64,000 bases of DNA from Alphaproteobacteria bacterium (GTDB lineage Bacteria; Myxococcota_A; UBA796; GCA-2862545): positions 62,001 to 126,000 of the forward strand of contig JACKET010000020.1 of NCBI GenBank assembly GCA_020632875.1, read 5' to 3'. How positions within the stretch are numbered: position 1 is the stretch's first letter; every line of letters starts with the position of its first letter. Made by a program: the position numbers and the translations under genes. The notes under the pieces are model-generated. The model was not told the DNA's origin, did no database searches, and saw nothing but the letters and a program-made list of their open reading frames with translations. Positions 43,439-52,878 of the stretch are shown piece after piece.

Positions 43439-43464
43439 GGCCCCCGCGGTTTCCCGCGGAGGCC
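43439..43464 (-). terminator. Rho-independent terminator after gltE
   Basis: GGCCTCCGCGG-GAAA-CCGCGGGGGCC on the minus strand, followed by TTCGTGCTTC, 25-50 bp past the gltE stop. Strong stem, moderate T-content. Confidence 0.65.
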
Positions 43465-43488
43465 TCGAGATCGGAACGGGACGGGACC

Positions 43489-44964
43489 CTATTCGGGTGC
43501 CGGCTCCTCGCCGCCTTCGGTGCCCTCGGGCGCACCCTCGGGGGTCTCGCCGCCCTCGGGCGCCGCGCCGCCGGCACACGCTGCGATCGCGTCGTCGACG
43601 ACGGGCGTGTAGCCCTCGAGCATCGTCTGGATGTCGGCCGCGAGGTCGACTTCCTGAGAATCGACGACCATCTGCGCCTGCTCGAGCACCATGCCGACCT
43701 CCTCGGAGACCATGGGATCGATGCACGCCTGGTTCATCGTCAGCTTCTCGCGGATGCCGTTGATCTGGGCCGCCATGTTCTTGAGCAGCTCTTCGTTCCG
43801 CTTGCGACGCTCTTCCTCGGCCTTCTTCTTCTCGGCCTCGATCCGCTTGCGCTCGTCTTCCTCGGCCTTGGCCTTCTTCACGCGCTCCATCCGCGCGTAC
43901 ACCTCGTGGGTGGGCGCGACGGGGTGCTTGTCGGCGTAGCTCTGGAGCACGGCGAGGGCGGTCTTGTAGTCCTTGACGTAGACCTCCTGCAGCGTGGCGG
44001 CGTTGAAGTAGGCGGCCTCGTTGTCGGGCTCGGACGCGATGATCTGGTCGTACAGCGTCTGGGCGCGCTTGTACTCGCCGAGGCCGCGCGAAGCGACGGC
44101 CATGCCCATCTTGGCGTCGTTGTTGCCGGGCTGGGTGGCGAGCGCATTGCTGAAGCAGTCGGCGGCGAGCGTGTAGTCACCGGAGTTCAGCGCGACCCAC
44201 CCGAGGTTCATGTTGGCCTCGAAGTGGCGGGCATCGAGCTCGCGGGCCTTCTTGAACTTCTCGATCGCCTCGGGCTCCTTGCTCTGGATGAGCAGCGACA
44301 CGCCCATGTTGTTGTACGTGCCGGGGTCGTTGGCGTTGTGCTTCAGCGCCTCTTCGGCCGTGAGCTGCGACATGCCGAGCTGGCCCTGGTCGTAGTACAT
44401 CGCCGAGAGGTTCCGGAACACGGTGGCGTTCTTCGGGTCGTGGCGGAGGATCTCCTGCGCCTCGGCCTGGGCCTCGCCGAACTGCTTCGCCTTCACGAGC
44501 GCGGTGACGAGCTCGTTCCGCACCGACTGGTTCGTCGGATTGGCGGTGAGGTAGTTCTTGTAGAGGGCCACGGCGCTCGTCGCGTCGCCGGCCTCGGTGT
44601 AGGCCCGCGCCAGCGAGAACATGGCCGCCTCGTAGGCGGGATCCATGTCGTACGCGGCCTTGTAGTGGCGCACGGCATCCTGGGTGAGACCCGCGCGCTC
44701 GGCCGCGTAGCCGGCGTTGAAGTGCGCGGTCTTGCCGCCGCCGAGCTCGGCCGACTTGTTGAAGTACTGGTAGGCCGTCGCGTAGTCGACGGCGCCATTC
44801 TTGTCGACGGCCTTCATGACCTGCAGTCCGGCGTCGAAGTTCGGCTTCGGGCGCTGGCTGTCTTCTTCCGAGATCTTGATCTTGGCGCCACCGCCGCCGC
44901 CGCCGCCCTTGGGGCAGCCACCGAGGAGGAAGGCCGACATCGCGATGATGAGAACGGTACGCAT
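43489..44964 (-). CDS. gltE: TPR lipoprotein GltE
   Basis: A 491-aa lipoprotein (MRTVLIIAMSAFLLGGCPKGG, lipobox-like LGGC) with a Gly run, then about nine TPR motifs (residues 50-350, for example AVRHYKAAYDMDPAYEAAMFSLARAY and AIEKFKKARELDARHFEANMNLGW). A Lys/Glu coiled-coil (residues 355-400) and an acidic, Pro-rich tail with an isolated Cys follow. In the Glt system GltE is the outer-membrane lipoprotein that joins periplasmic and outer-membrane parts. The start at 44964 is preferred because GAGGGGG is six bases upstream; an ATG two codons earlier leaves no spacing. It follows gltD after 11 bp. Confidence 0.78.
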   Translation of the reverse strand: MRTVLIIAMSAFLLGGCPKGGGGGGGAKIKISEEDSQRPKPNFDAGLQVMKAVDKNGAVDYATAYQYFNKSAELGGGKTAHFNAGYAAERAGLTQDAVRHYKAAYDMDPAYEAAMFSLARAYTEAGDATSAVALYKNYLTANPTNQSVRNELVTALVKAKQFGEAQAEAQEILRHDPKNATVFRNLSAMYYDQGQLGMSQLTAEEALKHNANDPGTYNNMGVSLLIQSKEPEAIEKFKKARELDARHFEANMNLGWVALNSGDYTLAADCFSNALATQPGNNDAKMGMAVASRGLGEYKRAQTLYDQIIASEPDNEAAYFNAATLQEVYVKDYKTALAVLQSYADKHPVAPTHEVYARMERVKKAKAEEDERKRIEAEKKKAEEERRKRNEELLKNMAAQINGIREKLTMNQACIDPMVSEEVGMVLEQAQMVVDSQEVDLAADIQTMLEGYTPVVDDAIAACAGGAAPEGGETPEGAPEGTEGGEEPAPE

Positions 44965-44975
44965 CGTCATCCCCC

Positions 44976-47900
44976 TCACTTCATTTCCTGCTCGTAGTTG
45001 AACTCGGAGCCGACCGTCTTCGACGTGTAGCGCGGCTCCATCAGGGTCTCCTGGAGGCCCTGGTACTCGTTCGGACGGAGCTCGCCGAGCCGACGCGTCG
45101 CGTAGCCCGTGTTCTCGTTGTAGAGCGTGAACTCGTAGGACTTCTCGAGGGCGAGCTTGTAGGCCTCGATGGCCTTCTCGTCCTGGACGTACGACTTGTC
45201 CTCGACCTGCATCGTGTAGATCTCGCGCTGGTCTTCGGTGAGGTAGTCGGGGATGTCGCCGGTACGGAAGCTCTGGCCCATGTTCTCGTAGGCCTTGCCG
45301 AGCGCCACGAGGCTCGCGAGACCCCACTCACCCGCGCCCGTCTGGACGATCTCGGTGAAGGTGGTCTGCACGTCCTGCAGGGCCTGGGTCTTGGCCTTGA
45401 GGCTGGCGAGGAGCGCCTTGTCCTGCTGCTTCGGCGGAGCGCCCGTCTTGCCCTCGAGCCGGAGCGTCAGGTACTTGTCGAGCTTCGGCTGCGCGAGCAC
45501 GAACATCATCTCGGCGACGAGCTCGGTGCCTTCGGCCGGGCGGCCTTCCTTGTCCCAGAGCTTCACGGTCTCGGTGTAGACCTGGATGGCGTTCTTCTCC
45601 TTGCCCTGCTTGCGGAGCGCATTCGCGTAGTGCGAACGGGCGAAGTAGATGAAGTCCTTCGTCGCGCCCTCGGGCGGCTTCGTGTAGAACTTGTAGAACA
45701 CGTCGGCCGCCTTGTCCCACTGCGCGTTGTCCTCGTAGATCTTGCCCACGGTGAGCTGGACCTCGGGGATCTGCGTGTCGGCCGGGAACGCCGCCATCCA
45801 CGTGTTGTAGTTCTCGATGCCGCGCTGCCAGTCGCCCATCGCGGTGCGGAACACGGCCGCGGAGTACAGCGCGTCGGAGGCCTTCGTGGTGACCTCGGGG
45901 ATGCTCTCCTTCCGCTCGGGCTCGCCCTCGCGCTTCTTCACCTCGGCGGGGAAGAGGTTGAAGAGCTTCTCGTAGTAGAACGCCGACTTGTCGTAGTCCG
46001 CGATCTGCTGGTAGTCGAAGCCCAGCGCGGCGATCTGGTCGTAGTAGTACTTCGTCTTGACGCCGAACTTCGGGTCGTCGATCAGGATGTGGCGGACCTT
46101 CATGGCGTCTGCGACGCGGTTCGCCTTGTAGTAGTAGATCGAGCTGTTGTTCAGGGCCAGGGCGGCGTTCTTCGCGTCGGGGAACTCGCCGTAGTACGCC
46201 ATGAAGGCGTCGGCGGCCTTGCCGTGGTCCTGATCCTTCTCGTAGTCGGCCTCGATGAGCTTGAAGCTCGCGTTCTCGTAGATGTTGTACACATCCTGCT
46301 TGAACTTCGAGCTGCCGAGGTTCTTCATCTCGTAGTAGAACTTCGCGTTCTTCTTCAGCTCGGACCAGTTCTTCTCGAGAACGAAGGTGTCGAGGATCAG
46401 GTTCGCCGCCTGCTCGGCCTGCGAGCTCGACGGGTTCATGTTGATCACGACGTTGAACTGCTCGGCGGCCGCGGTGAACTGGTACTTGTTGTACAGCAGG
46501 TACGCGGACTTGAAGATGACGCCGATGACCTTGGTGTCCTGCGGGTACAGGGTCGCGAACTGCTTGCACGCGTCGACGAGGCGCTGCTCCCATGCGGTGA
46601 GCGGGATCGGGTCGCGCTTGCCCGCGGAGGGGTCGGCCTGCGGCAGCTTGCCGCCACCCTCGAGCTTGACCTGCTCTTCGGCCGCGAAGATGGCGGACTC
46701 GGCGCAGAACTTCGAGTGCTTGCCCTTCGGGTCGGTCTGCACGACCAGCATGTACTGGTCGAACGCGCCCGCGTAGTCCTTCAGCTTGTAGAGGAGCTCG
46801 CCGTAGGCGTAGCGCACGTCGTACGTGTGCTCGCCCTGCGGGAACTGCTGCAGGTACGTGTTGTACGCCTGGCGGGCCAGCTCGTAGACGCCCGTGGCGC
46901 TGGGGTGCCGCGACTTCTCGAGGGTCTTCGCCTGGTTGTGATAGTCGACGGCCAGGGTGCGGAGGTTCTTCTCGATCGACTTCTGGGCGTCGGCGATGGC
47001 GTTCGGGTCGCTCGCGTTGGCGCGGGCCCAGGAGCTGTCCTTGCCGTACTCGCGGAGCAGGCGGTCGACCTCTTCGAGGGTCTTCTCCTTGTCGCCGATC
47101 TGCTTGTACGCCTTGATGATCTCGCCCTGGTAGCCGGGGTTCTCGGTCGACGAGGGCTCCTCGAGGATGAGGCGGCGGTAGGTCTCGACGGACTGCTCGA
47201 ACTGGCCGTTCTCGTAGTAGGTGCTCGCGAGGCGGCGCAGGGTCTTGCGGATGAGGTCTTTCTTGCCGAGGCTGTTGAAGTAGTCGTAGGCCTCGTTCAT
47301 CTGGCCGGCGTCGGCGAAGAACCGGACGAGATCCTTCAGCGCTTCGTCTTGCAGCTGGATGTTCGACTTCTGCGACTGGTCGGCCGCCATCGAGTACTGG
47401 ACGACCTCCTTCATGTTGCCGATCGCCTGGTCGTACTCGCCGACGTTGTAGTAGCACCACGCGAGCTTGTACTTGGCGAAGCCGTACTTCGGATGGTTCG
47501 TGTACGACGAGGCCTTCAGGTAGGCCTTCAGCGCGGGGAACGCCTCGTTGTTCTCGAAGTAGTACTCGCCGATGAGGATGTACGCGTCGGGCACGTACGC
47601 GCTCTCGGGGTACAGCTTCACGAGCTTCTTGAACGCCGACACGCCTTCCTTCTGGTCGCCGATGTCGGTGAGGGCGGAGCCGAGGAAGAAGGTGGCCTGG
47701 TCGGCGCGGGCGTAGCGCGGGTAGCTGCGGAGGATGTTCTCGTACAGCTTGATCGAGCGCTCCTGCCACTCCTTGCTCTGCCGGTTGTCGGGCTGGAGGT
47801 TCTCGGGGATGCAGCCGTCGGTGTTGAAGCAGCGCTCGTACGCCGCGTCGAACGCCTCCATCTCGCTGAAGTAGATGTCGCGGCCCTGGGCGAAGTAGAG

Positions 47901-48161
47901 GTCGGCCAGGCGGAGCATCATCTCGGCCTTGGTGTCGCCCTCGGCACCCCTGGACAGCAGGTCTTTCAGGCGCTGGATGGCCTCGAGCCGCTTCGCCTGG
48001 GCCTGGGCGCGGAACTCAGCGGACTGCTGCGCGCCTTCTTCGACCTGACGGAGCTGGATGCGGCGGCGCTTGCTGTCGTCTTCGTCGTCGGCGCTGTAGG
48101 CCGGGACCGAGAACGCCATCAACGCGAGCGCGAAGAGGGAGATGGTGGATCGACTGAACAT
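44976..48161 (-). CDS. gltD: Large periplasmic TPR protein GltD (AgmU)
   Basis: A 1061-aa exported protein with a signal peptide (MFSRSTISLFALALMAFSVPAYS). Many TPR and TPR-like repeats follow from residue 60 to the end (SIKLYENILRSYPRYARADQATFFLGSAL; AFKKLVKLYPESAYVPDAYILIGEYYFEN; SVETYRRLILEEP; AAEQFNVVINMNPSSSQAEQAANLIL). The protein is rich in Tyr/Lys and has few Cys. GltD/AgmU of Myxococcus is a periplasmic scaffold that moves with the motor and reaches the outer membrane. The start at 48161 is set by the signal and a GGAG upstream. A strong terminator after gltC separates it from the gltA-B-C unit. Confidence 0.8.
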   Translation of the reverse strand: MFSRSTISLFALALMAFSVPAYSADDEDDSKRRRIQLRQVEEGAQQSAEFRAQAQAKRLEAIQRLKDLLSRGAEGDTKAEMMLRLADLYFAQGRDIYFSEMEAFDAAYERCFNTDGCIPENLQPDNRQSKEWQERSIKLYENILRSYPRYARADQATFFLGSALTDIGDQKEGVSAFKKLVKLYPESAYVPDAYILIGEYYFENNEAFPALKAYLKASSYTNHPKYGFAKYKLAWCYYNVGEYDQAIGNMKEVVQYSMAADQSQKSNIQLQDEALKDLVRFFADAGQMNEAYDYFNSLGKKDLIRKTLRRLASTYYENGQFEQSVETYRRLILEEPSSTENPGYQGEIIKAYKQIGDKEKTLEEVDRLLREYGKDSSWARANASDPNAIADAQKSIEKNLRTLAVDYHNQAKTLEKSRHPSATGVYELARQAYNTYLQQFPQGEHTYDVRYAYGELLYKLKDYAGAFDQYMLVVQTDPKGKHSKFCAESAIFAAEEQVKLEGGGKLPQADPSAGKRDPIPLTAWEQRLVDACKQFATLYPQDTKVIGVIFKSAYLLYNKYQFTAAAEQFNVVINMNPSSSQAEQAANLILDTFVLEKNWSELKKNAKFYYEMKNLGSSKFKQDVYNIYENASFKLIEADYEKDQDHGKAADAFMAYYGEFPDAKNAALALNNSSIYYYKANRVADAMKVRHILIDDPKFGVKTKYYYDQIAALGFDYQQIADYDKSAFYYEKLFNLFPAEVKKREGEPERKESIPEVTTKASDALYSAAVFRTAMGDWQRGIENYNTWMAAFPADTQIPEVQLTVGKIYEDNAQWDKAADVFYKFYTKPPEGATKDFIYFARSHYANALRKQGKEKNAIQVYTETVKLWDKEGRPAEGTELVAEMMFVLAQPKLDKYLTLRLEGKTGAPPKQQDKALLASLKAKTQALQDVQTTFTEIVQTGAGEWGLASLVALGKAYENMGQSFRTGDIPDYLTEDQREIYTMQVEDKSYVQDEKAIEAYKLALEKSYEFTLYNENTGYATRRLGELRPNEYQGLQETLMEPRYTSKTVGSEFNYEQEMK

Positions 48162-48230
48162 GGGGGTGCTCCGATGACGGGGCTTGAAGCAATCAGCTGT
48201 GCAAGACCACTGTGGGGCCGTGGCTATTCC

Positions 48231-48254
48231 GGACAAACGGGGGCTCGGCCCCCG
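48231..48254 (-). terminator. Rho-independent terminator after gltC
   Basis: CGGGGGC-CGA-GCCCCCG stem on the minus strand followed by TTTGTCC, 17-40 bp past the gltC stop. Confidence 0.7.
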
Positions 48255-48270
48255 GTCTGCCTACGACACC

Positions 48271-50133
48271 TCAGTTGCACTGCGGTTCCTCGGTGTACCG
48301 GTAGTACCCGAGCTCGTCCTTCCAGAACTCGCCGTTGAACGGCCAGTAGATGATGTCCTTGCTGGTGGCGAAGTCGATCGTGCGCTCGTCCACCTGGTCG
48401 ACATCCGGGTTGCCCGCGCGGAACTCGTAGTCCTTGCGCTGGGCGTCGACGACCTCGAACCGGATGATCTCGGACTGAAGGAGCAGGTCGTCGAGGGCCT
48501 TCTGCTGCTTGGCCATCTCGGCGAGCATCACGAGACCGGCGCGCTTCTTGTAGCGCTCGCGGTCGGCGGCCATGACCTTCTTGATGTGGTCGCCCACGGT
48601 GTCCTTCCAGATGGCCTTCTGGTGGTCGATGAGGGCGATCTCATCCTCCATCATGTCCATGTGGCGGATGAGGGAGGAGAGGTCGCGGTTCCGCAGCACG
48701 CGGTGGAACATCGACTTCGGCAGGGTCGACTGGGCGCTTCCGTCGATGAAGTAGGCGTCGAACGCCTTGTCGGCGAGCTCTTGCCCCTGCTCGGACTTGT
48801 ACTGGTTCAGGAAGTTCTTGAGCTCGGCGGCCTGCGGCTTGGTGTCGCCCTCGAACTTGATGAGGATGCGCTCGACCTCGTCGAAGTCGCACAGCGACCA
48901 GAAGGTCAGCGCGCGAAGGACGGTCAGCTCGGGGTTGTACTCGTGGTTCGTGAAGTACGGGCTGTTCGCGGTGAGCAGCAGGCCGAGCGTCTCGTTCAGG
49001 TCGTACATGTGGAAGTTCGACCAGGCGCGCTCGAACAGGCTGTCGGGCCAGTAGGAGCTCTCGCGGTCGACGAGCGCGTAGTAGTTCTCGGCGTTCTCGA
49101 ACCGCTGCAGACCGAAGTAGACGCGCGCGATGTTCATGATCGCGAGGTCTTTGAGGTCTTCGACCTCCTGCACGTAGCGCGGGTCGGTGTTCGTGAGCTG
49201 CACCTTGGCCTGGTAGACCTCGCGGAAGGCCGCGACGGCGGAGCGGAGCTTCTTCTGCTCGTTGAGCACGACGCCTTCGTAGTACTTCGCACGCATGTAG
49301 AGCTCGGACTTCGCCGAGACGCGCTTGAACTGGTCGACGGCCGCCGAGAGGTTGCCGGCTTCGAAGTGCTTGCGACCGAGCAGGTAGTACAGGTGATCCT
49401 GCGCGTTGCGGGGGAACGCCTCGGGCGGGATCTTGTGGACGATGCGGAGGAGCTCGGTGTCGTTGCCCGTGAGCTCGGCAATGGCGACGAGGCGGGGCAG
49501 GGCGTACTTGAAGTAGGCGTTCTGCGGGCCGCGGCGCACCACTTCCATGAAGTAGAACTGGGCCCCGTGGTACATCTCGAGCTCGTAGAGGCTCTTCGCC
49601 AGGTAGTACTGGATCTTCGTCTCGCACTGCGGGAACTTGCGCTGCTGCAGCAGATCGAAGAGGCCCTTGCTCGCGGTGAGGTTCTTCTTCGCGCGCTGGG
49701 CGGCGATGAGCTGCTCGAGCACCTTGCTGCCACAGCCATCGGCGTCGGCCGCGCCTTCACCGGGGATGTCGCTGCCGAGCTGCTCGTCGCCGAGGCCGGG
49801 CATCGGCACGGGCTGGGGCGTCGGGAGCGGCGGGAGCATCGTGGGGTTCGGCAGGGGAGCCGGCATCGGCTGCGGAACGGGCGCGGCCGCGGCGGCCTGG
49901 GCCTGCGCGGCGCCGACGACGTCGGCGGGCATCCCGGCGGCCTGGAGGCACTGGATGTCGGCCGGGGTGAAGCGCGTGCCGCTCGACTGGATCGTGGACA
50001 CCACGATGTTCGACGGCACGTTCACGCGAACCATGTTCGTGATCTCGTCGCAGGTGATGGCCGACGCGGTCATCGGGACGAGGGCCAGGGCCAGCAGCGC
50101 GGAGCCCTTCGCGAAGAAGCTCTTGAGACGCAT
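48271..50133 (-). CDS. gltC: Periplasmic TPR protein GltC
   Basis: A 620-aa exported protein with a signal peptide (ALLALALVPMTASA). A small conserved N-terminal part (CDEITNMVRVNVPSNIVVSTIQ...CLQAAGMPADVV) is followed by an Ala/Pro-rich linker and helical repeats of the TPR type (YLAKSLYELEMYHGAQFYFMEVVRRG, LYYLLGRKHFEAGNLSAAVDQFKRV, MNIARVYFGLQRFENAENYYALV). The C-terminal third is helical with charged residues. Position in a gltA-gltB-gltC string matches the Myxococcus order. The ATG overlaps the gltB stop by one base (TGATG). Confidence 0.8.
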   Translation of the reverse strand: MRLKSFFAKGSALLALALVPMTASAITCDEITNMVRVNVPSNIVVSTIQSSGTRFTPADIQCLQAAGMPADVVGAAQAQAAAAAPVPQPMPAPLPNPTMLPPLPTPQPVPMPGLGDEQLGSDIPGEGAADADGCGSKVLEQLIAAQRAKKNLTASKGLFDLLQQRKFPQCETKIQYYLAKSLYELEMYHGAQFYFMEVVRRGPQNAYFKYALPRLVAIAELTGNDTELLRIVHKIPPEAFPRNAQDHLYYLLGRKHFEAGNLSAAVDQFKRVSAKSELYMRAKYYEGVVLNEQKKLRSAVAAFREVYQAKVQLTNTDPRYVQEVEDLKDLAIMNIARVYFGLQRFENAENYYALVDRESSYWPDSLFERAWSNFHMYDLNETLGLLLTANSPYFTNHEYNPELTVLRALTFWSLCDFDEVERILIKFEGDTKPQAAELKNFLNQYKSEQGQELADKAFDAYFIDGSAQSTLPKSMFHRVLRNRDLSSLIRHMDMMEDEIALIDHQKAIWKDTVGDHIKKVMAADRERYKKRAGLVMLAEMAKQQKALDDLLLQSEIIRFEVVDAQRKDYEFRAGNPDVDQVDERTIDFATSKDIIYWPFNGEFWKDELGYYRYTEEPQCN

Positions 50134-50948
50134 CAGTTCGCCTTTCCGAGGAAGTAGGAGAAGGAGGTCTGGACGATGAAGTTGTTCTTCATCTCGAGGT
50201 TGATGCCCTCGAGGACCTCGATGTACGAGAGCCCGCGGCCCTCGACGCGCAGCGCGATGTTCTTGCCGAACACGATGCGCGTGCCGCCACCGAAGTTCAG
50301 GGACGGGTGCACCTGCACCTGCGTGGCCAGGGCGAATTCGTCGTTCTCGGCCTGGAGCGCCTCGAGGTCGTCGGCGGTGTTCACGACGCCGGTGCCGAAC
50401 AGCCCATAGATGTCGAAGTTGATGATCTTGTTCCCGGGGGCGGCGACCTTGCCGTAGATCGGCGCGTACTGCAGCGTCACGTTGCCGAAGAACTGGATCT
50501 TCGAGATGTCGGGCGTGACCTGGTTCTCGGTGATGATCTGCTTCGTGATCTGCTTCCAGTCGGACTGGCCGAAGTCGGGGGAGAACCCGCCTTCGAGCTG
50601 GATGGAGGCGACCTCGGTGAAGTGGTAGGTGCCGTCGACCCGCGCGATGTAGCGGTTGATGAAGGGGTCGTTGGTCACGAGCCCGGCGCCGAGGCCGAGC
50701 TCGGTGCGGCCGATCTTCATGAAGGTCTTGCGCTGGAGCGTCTTGATCACGCGCTTGCGGCGCTTCGGCTGGTCTTTCTTGTCTTCGGCGGGCTTCGCCA
50801 CCTCTTCGTTGCGGAGGTCGCGCACCTCGCTGCCCACGGTGGTGCCGGGGTCGCGGGTGAGGTCGTCGAAGTCGTCGAGATCGGTCTCCTGGCCGAAGGC
50901 CAGGCCGGGGACGAGGAGGGCTGCGAACAGGGTGACGTGCTTGAGCAT
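50133..50948 (-). CDS. gltB: Outer-membrane beta-barrel protein GltB
   Basis: A 271-aa protein with a signal peptide (MLKHVTLFAALLVPGLAFG), a charged linker up to residue 75 (Asp/Glu then Lys/Arg-rich) and a beta-strand pattern to the end (ELGLGAGLVTNDPFINRYIARVDGTYHF, VASIQLEGGFSPDFG, FIVQTSFSYFLGKAN). GltA and GltB are paired barrels that bind the periplasmic Glt proteins. GGAGG lies four bases before the ATG. The gene begins nine bases after gltA and overlaps gltC, so gltA-B-C should be one transcript. Confidence 0.75.
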   Translation of the reverse strand: MLKHVTLFAALLVPGLAFGQETDLDDFDDLTRDPGTTVGSEVRDLRNEEVAKPAEDKKDQPKRRKRVIKTLQRKTFMKIGRTELGLGAGLVTNDPFINRYIARVDGTYHFTEVASIQLEGGFSPDFGQSDWKQITKQIITENQVTPDISKIQFFGNVTLQYAPIYGKVAAPGNKIINFDIYGLFGTGVVNTADDLEALQAENDEFALATQVQVHPSLNFGGGTRIVFGKNIALRVEGRGLSYIEVLEGINLEMKNNFIVQTSFSYFLGKAN

Positions 50949-50957
50949 GGCAGCCTC

Positions 50958-51788
50958 CTAGAAGTCGTAGAGCCGCGGCTTCATCTTCGGGAAGAAGGCC
51001 GCGATGCCGACGGAGGTGATGAAGTTGTTGTAGAGCTGCTTCTGCTGGACCGGGACATCCGGGTCGTACTGCGGCTTGTCGTCGAGGTAGAAGCTCGCCT
51101 TGGCGTCGATCTTCAGCGCGAGCATCTGGTTCAGGAAGTAGTTCTGGCCGAGGCCAATCGTCGGGGCGATCTGCACCTCGTTGTTACCGGGCGTCAGCAG
51201 CACCACGTCGTTCGGGGCGGCGATCTGCACGACGTTCGGGTCGTACGTCGCCGTGTAGTTCTGCTTGCTGACCATCCCGAGGCCGGCGAACCCGTAGAAG
51301 TCGAAGTTCAGCACGGTCTCGCCGATGAGGTTGATCTTGCCGTAGACCGGCGCCCAGGCGACGCCGAACGCGGCCGACAGCGTGACCTTGTCGAGCGGCT
51401 GCTGGAAGTTCGCGTTCGCGCCGCTGGCGTTGTACGCGCGGTCGAGCAGGATGCCGACGAGCTGCTTGAGGTCGTTCTTGCCGAGGTCGGGGCTGTACGT
51501 GACATCCGCACCGACCGCGAGCCGCTCGTTGAAGTGGTAGTTCAACGCCACGCCGCCGACGTACCGCCGCGCGAAGCTGTTGTTCGGGACGTACCCGACG
51601 TGAGGCGCGATCTCGAAGCGGCCTTCCTTCAGGAAGAACCGGTTCTCGATGGCGTTCGGCTCGGAGAGTCCCTTCCGGTACTCATCCAGGGCCTCGACAC
51701 CGGGCTTGTCCGCCGCGGAGGCGGGGAGGGCGATGACCAGTCCGACGCAGGCGAGAGCGGCGAACCGGACAAGGTTGAACCAGGACAT
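50958..51788 (-). CDS. gltA: Outer-membrane beta-barrel protein GltA
   Basis: A 276-aa protein with a signal peptide (MSWFNLVRFAALACVGLVIALPASA), then a short helix and beta strands to the end (EIAPHVGYVPNNSFARRYVGGVALNYHF, VTYSPDLGKNDLKQLVG, AAFGVAWAPVYGKINLIG). It is a paralogue of GltB by pattern: both contain AP(I/V)YGK and NFD(I/F)YG. The start at 51788 is ATG; the TTG three codons earlier has GGAG directly against it and is less likely. The first gene of the gltA-B-C unit, with a perfect direct repeat 158-174 bp upstream. Confidence 0.75.
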   Translation of the reverse strand: MSWFNLVRFAALACVGLVIALPASAADKPGVEALDEYRKGLSEPNAIENRFFLKEGRFEIAPHVGYVPNNSFARRYVGGVALNYHFNERLAVGADVTYSPDLGKNDLKQLVGILLDRAYNASGANANFQQPLDKVTLSAAFGVAWAPVYGKINLIGETVLNFDFYGFAGLGMVSKQNYTATYDPNVVQIAAPNDVVLLTPGNNEVQIAPTIGLGQNYFLNQMLALKIDAKASFYLDDKPQYDPDVPVQQKQLYNNFITSVGIAAFFPKMKPRLYDF

Positions 51789-51945
51789 TTGGGTCAACTC
51801 CGACGGAGAAACAACCTAGGACCGCGCATCACGGCCGGGGGGAAGTATCACGGTCGCCTTCCGGCGTCCCCGATGGTTCCCGTGTGGACGGGCGTGTTCG
51901 CTGGTTTCTGCCGCAGGATCTACGGTGCCGACTGCCTACCGCAGG

Positions 51946-51962
51946 TTGTCAATTCCTTGTCA
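51946..51962 (-). promoter_or_regulatory. TGACRA-N5-TGACRA direct repeat upstream of gltA
   Basis: On the minus strand a perfect repeat, TGACAA-GGAAT-TGACAA. It includes a full TTGACA, but no -10 follows at the right distance, so it is better read as a regulator site than a -35 box. The 215-bp gap here has no gene. Confidence 0.6.
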
Positions 51963-52003
51963 GCGCAGGATCGAAGACGTGAACGGCCCACGTCCGCTGT
52001 CGT

Positions 52004-52870
52004 TCAGCGGACGCGGAAGGGGATCTCCAACCAGTCCTGCCCACCCCGTCGATCGCGGCAGACGGCCCAGATCGTGCCCTCCGTGCCGGACTCGTCCGGG
52101 GCCTCCCACGTGGCCTCGAGGAAGGGGTACAGGGTGGCCGGCTCGACCATCACGCCCGAGGTCGTGTACCAGGTGACGTACGGCTCCTCGATCCGGTTCT
52201 CGATCTGCCCGTCCCCGTTGAGGAATTCGTACCGCTCGATGCTCCGGTCGTCGATCGTCACGCCGATGTCGTAGCGCTGGCCCGCGTCGACCTCGATGAC
52301 CTGGCCCGGCAGCACCGCGTTCCCATCGGCGAGCACGCCCGTCAGGACCGGGTTCTGGTTCGGCGTCGTCGCCTCGCTGACCACGATGCGCTTGTAGCCG
52401 GCCTCGACCTGGTTGAAGTCGATGTCCTCGAAGTCGATGTCGGGGTCGTTCGGGTCGATCGGCGGGAGCCCGGTGACCTGCACGAGCACGTAGCGGCCCT
52501 CGAGCCGGTCCTGGCCCTCGAGGCCGTCGAGGATGTCGGTCGGCGTCGTGTAGACCGGTGCCTGGAAGGGCTCGATGCCGATGATCTGCTCGGAGTCGGC
52601 GATGCAGCCGAACGCGATGTCGAGGTTGTCGTCGGTCGGGCAGGCGATCCACAGCGTGGAGTCGATCTCGTCGTTCGGATCGACGAGCAGGGCCTCGAAG
52701 ACGACCGTGTCGCCGGGCCGCGGCTCGGCGGGCTCGGCCCTCACCGCGAGCAGGCGCGGCTTCGTGACCTCCCACGGCTGCTCGAGGTCGCGCGGACGCT
52801 GGTACTTGTTCCCGTTGAGCACGCAGCCCGACAGCACGAGCGCGAAGGCGAGGGGAGCGAAGGTGCGCAT
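52004..52870 (-). CDS. Lipoprotein of the TonB-receptor operon
   Basis: A 288-aa lipoprotein (MRTFAPLAFALVLSGC, lipobox-like LSGC). The mature part is acidic and probably beta-rich (VEPATLYPFLEATWEAPDESGTEGTIWAVCRDRRGG), with Ig-like strands (RPGDTVVFEALLVDPNDE). No family is recognised. It begins eight bases after the TonB-dependent receptor gene and is probably its surface or periplasmic partner, as in other receptor-lipoprotein pairs that capture ligands. That role is inferred from position only. Confidence 0.7.
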   Translation of the reverse strand: MRTFAPLAFALVLSGCVLNGNKYQRPRDLEQPWEVTKPRLLAVRAEPAEPRPGDTVVFEALLVDPNDEIDSTLWIACPTDDNLDIAFGCIADSEQIIGIEPFQAPVYTTPTDILDGLEGQDRLEGRYVLVQVTGLPPIDPNDPDIDFEDIDFNQVEAGYKRIVVSEATTPNQNPVLTGVLADGNAVLPGQVIEVDAGQRYDIGVTIDDRSIERYEFLNGDGQIENRIEEPYVTWYTTSGVMVEPATLYPFLEATWEAPDESGTEGTIWAVCRDRRGGQDWLEIPFRVR

Positions 52871-52878
52871 CGTCGTCC

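Noticed and set aside
45328..47769. An 813-codon minus-strand frame inside gltD
   Set aside because: Arg/Gly/Pro-rich shadow of the TPR gene with no signal or domain.
51946..51951. TTGACA as the -35 box of gltA
   Set aside because: No -10-like hexamer at 16-18 bp downstream; the hexamer is half of a perfect direct repeat seen at other glt genes.
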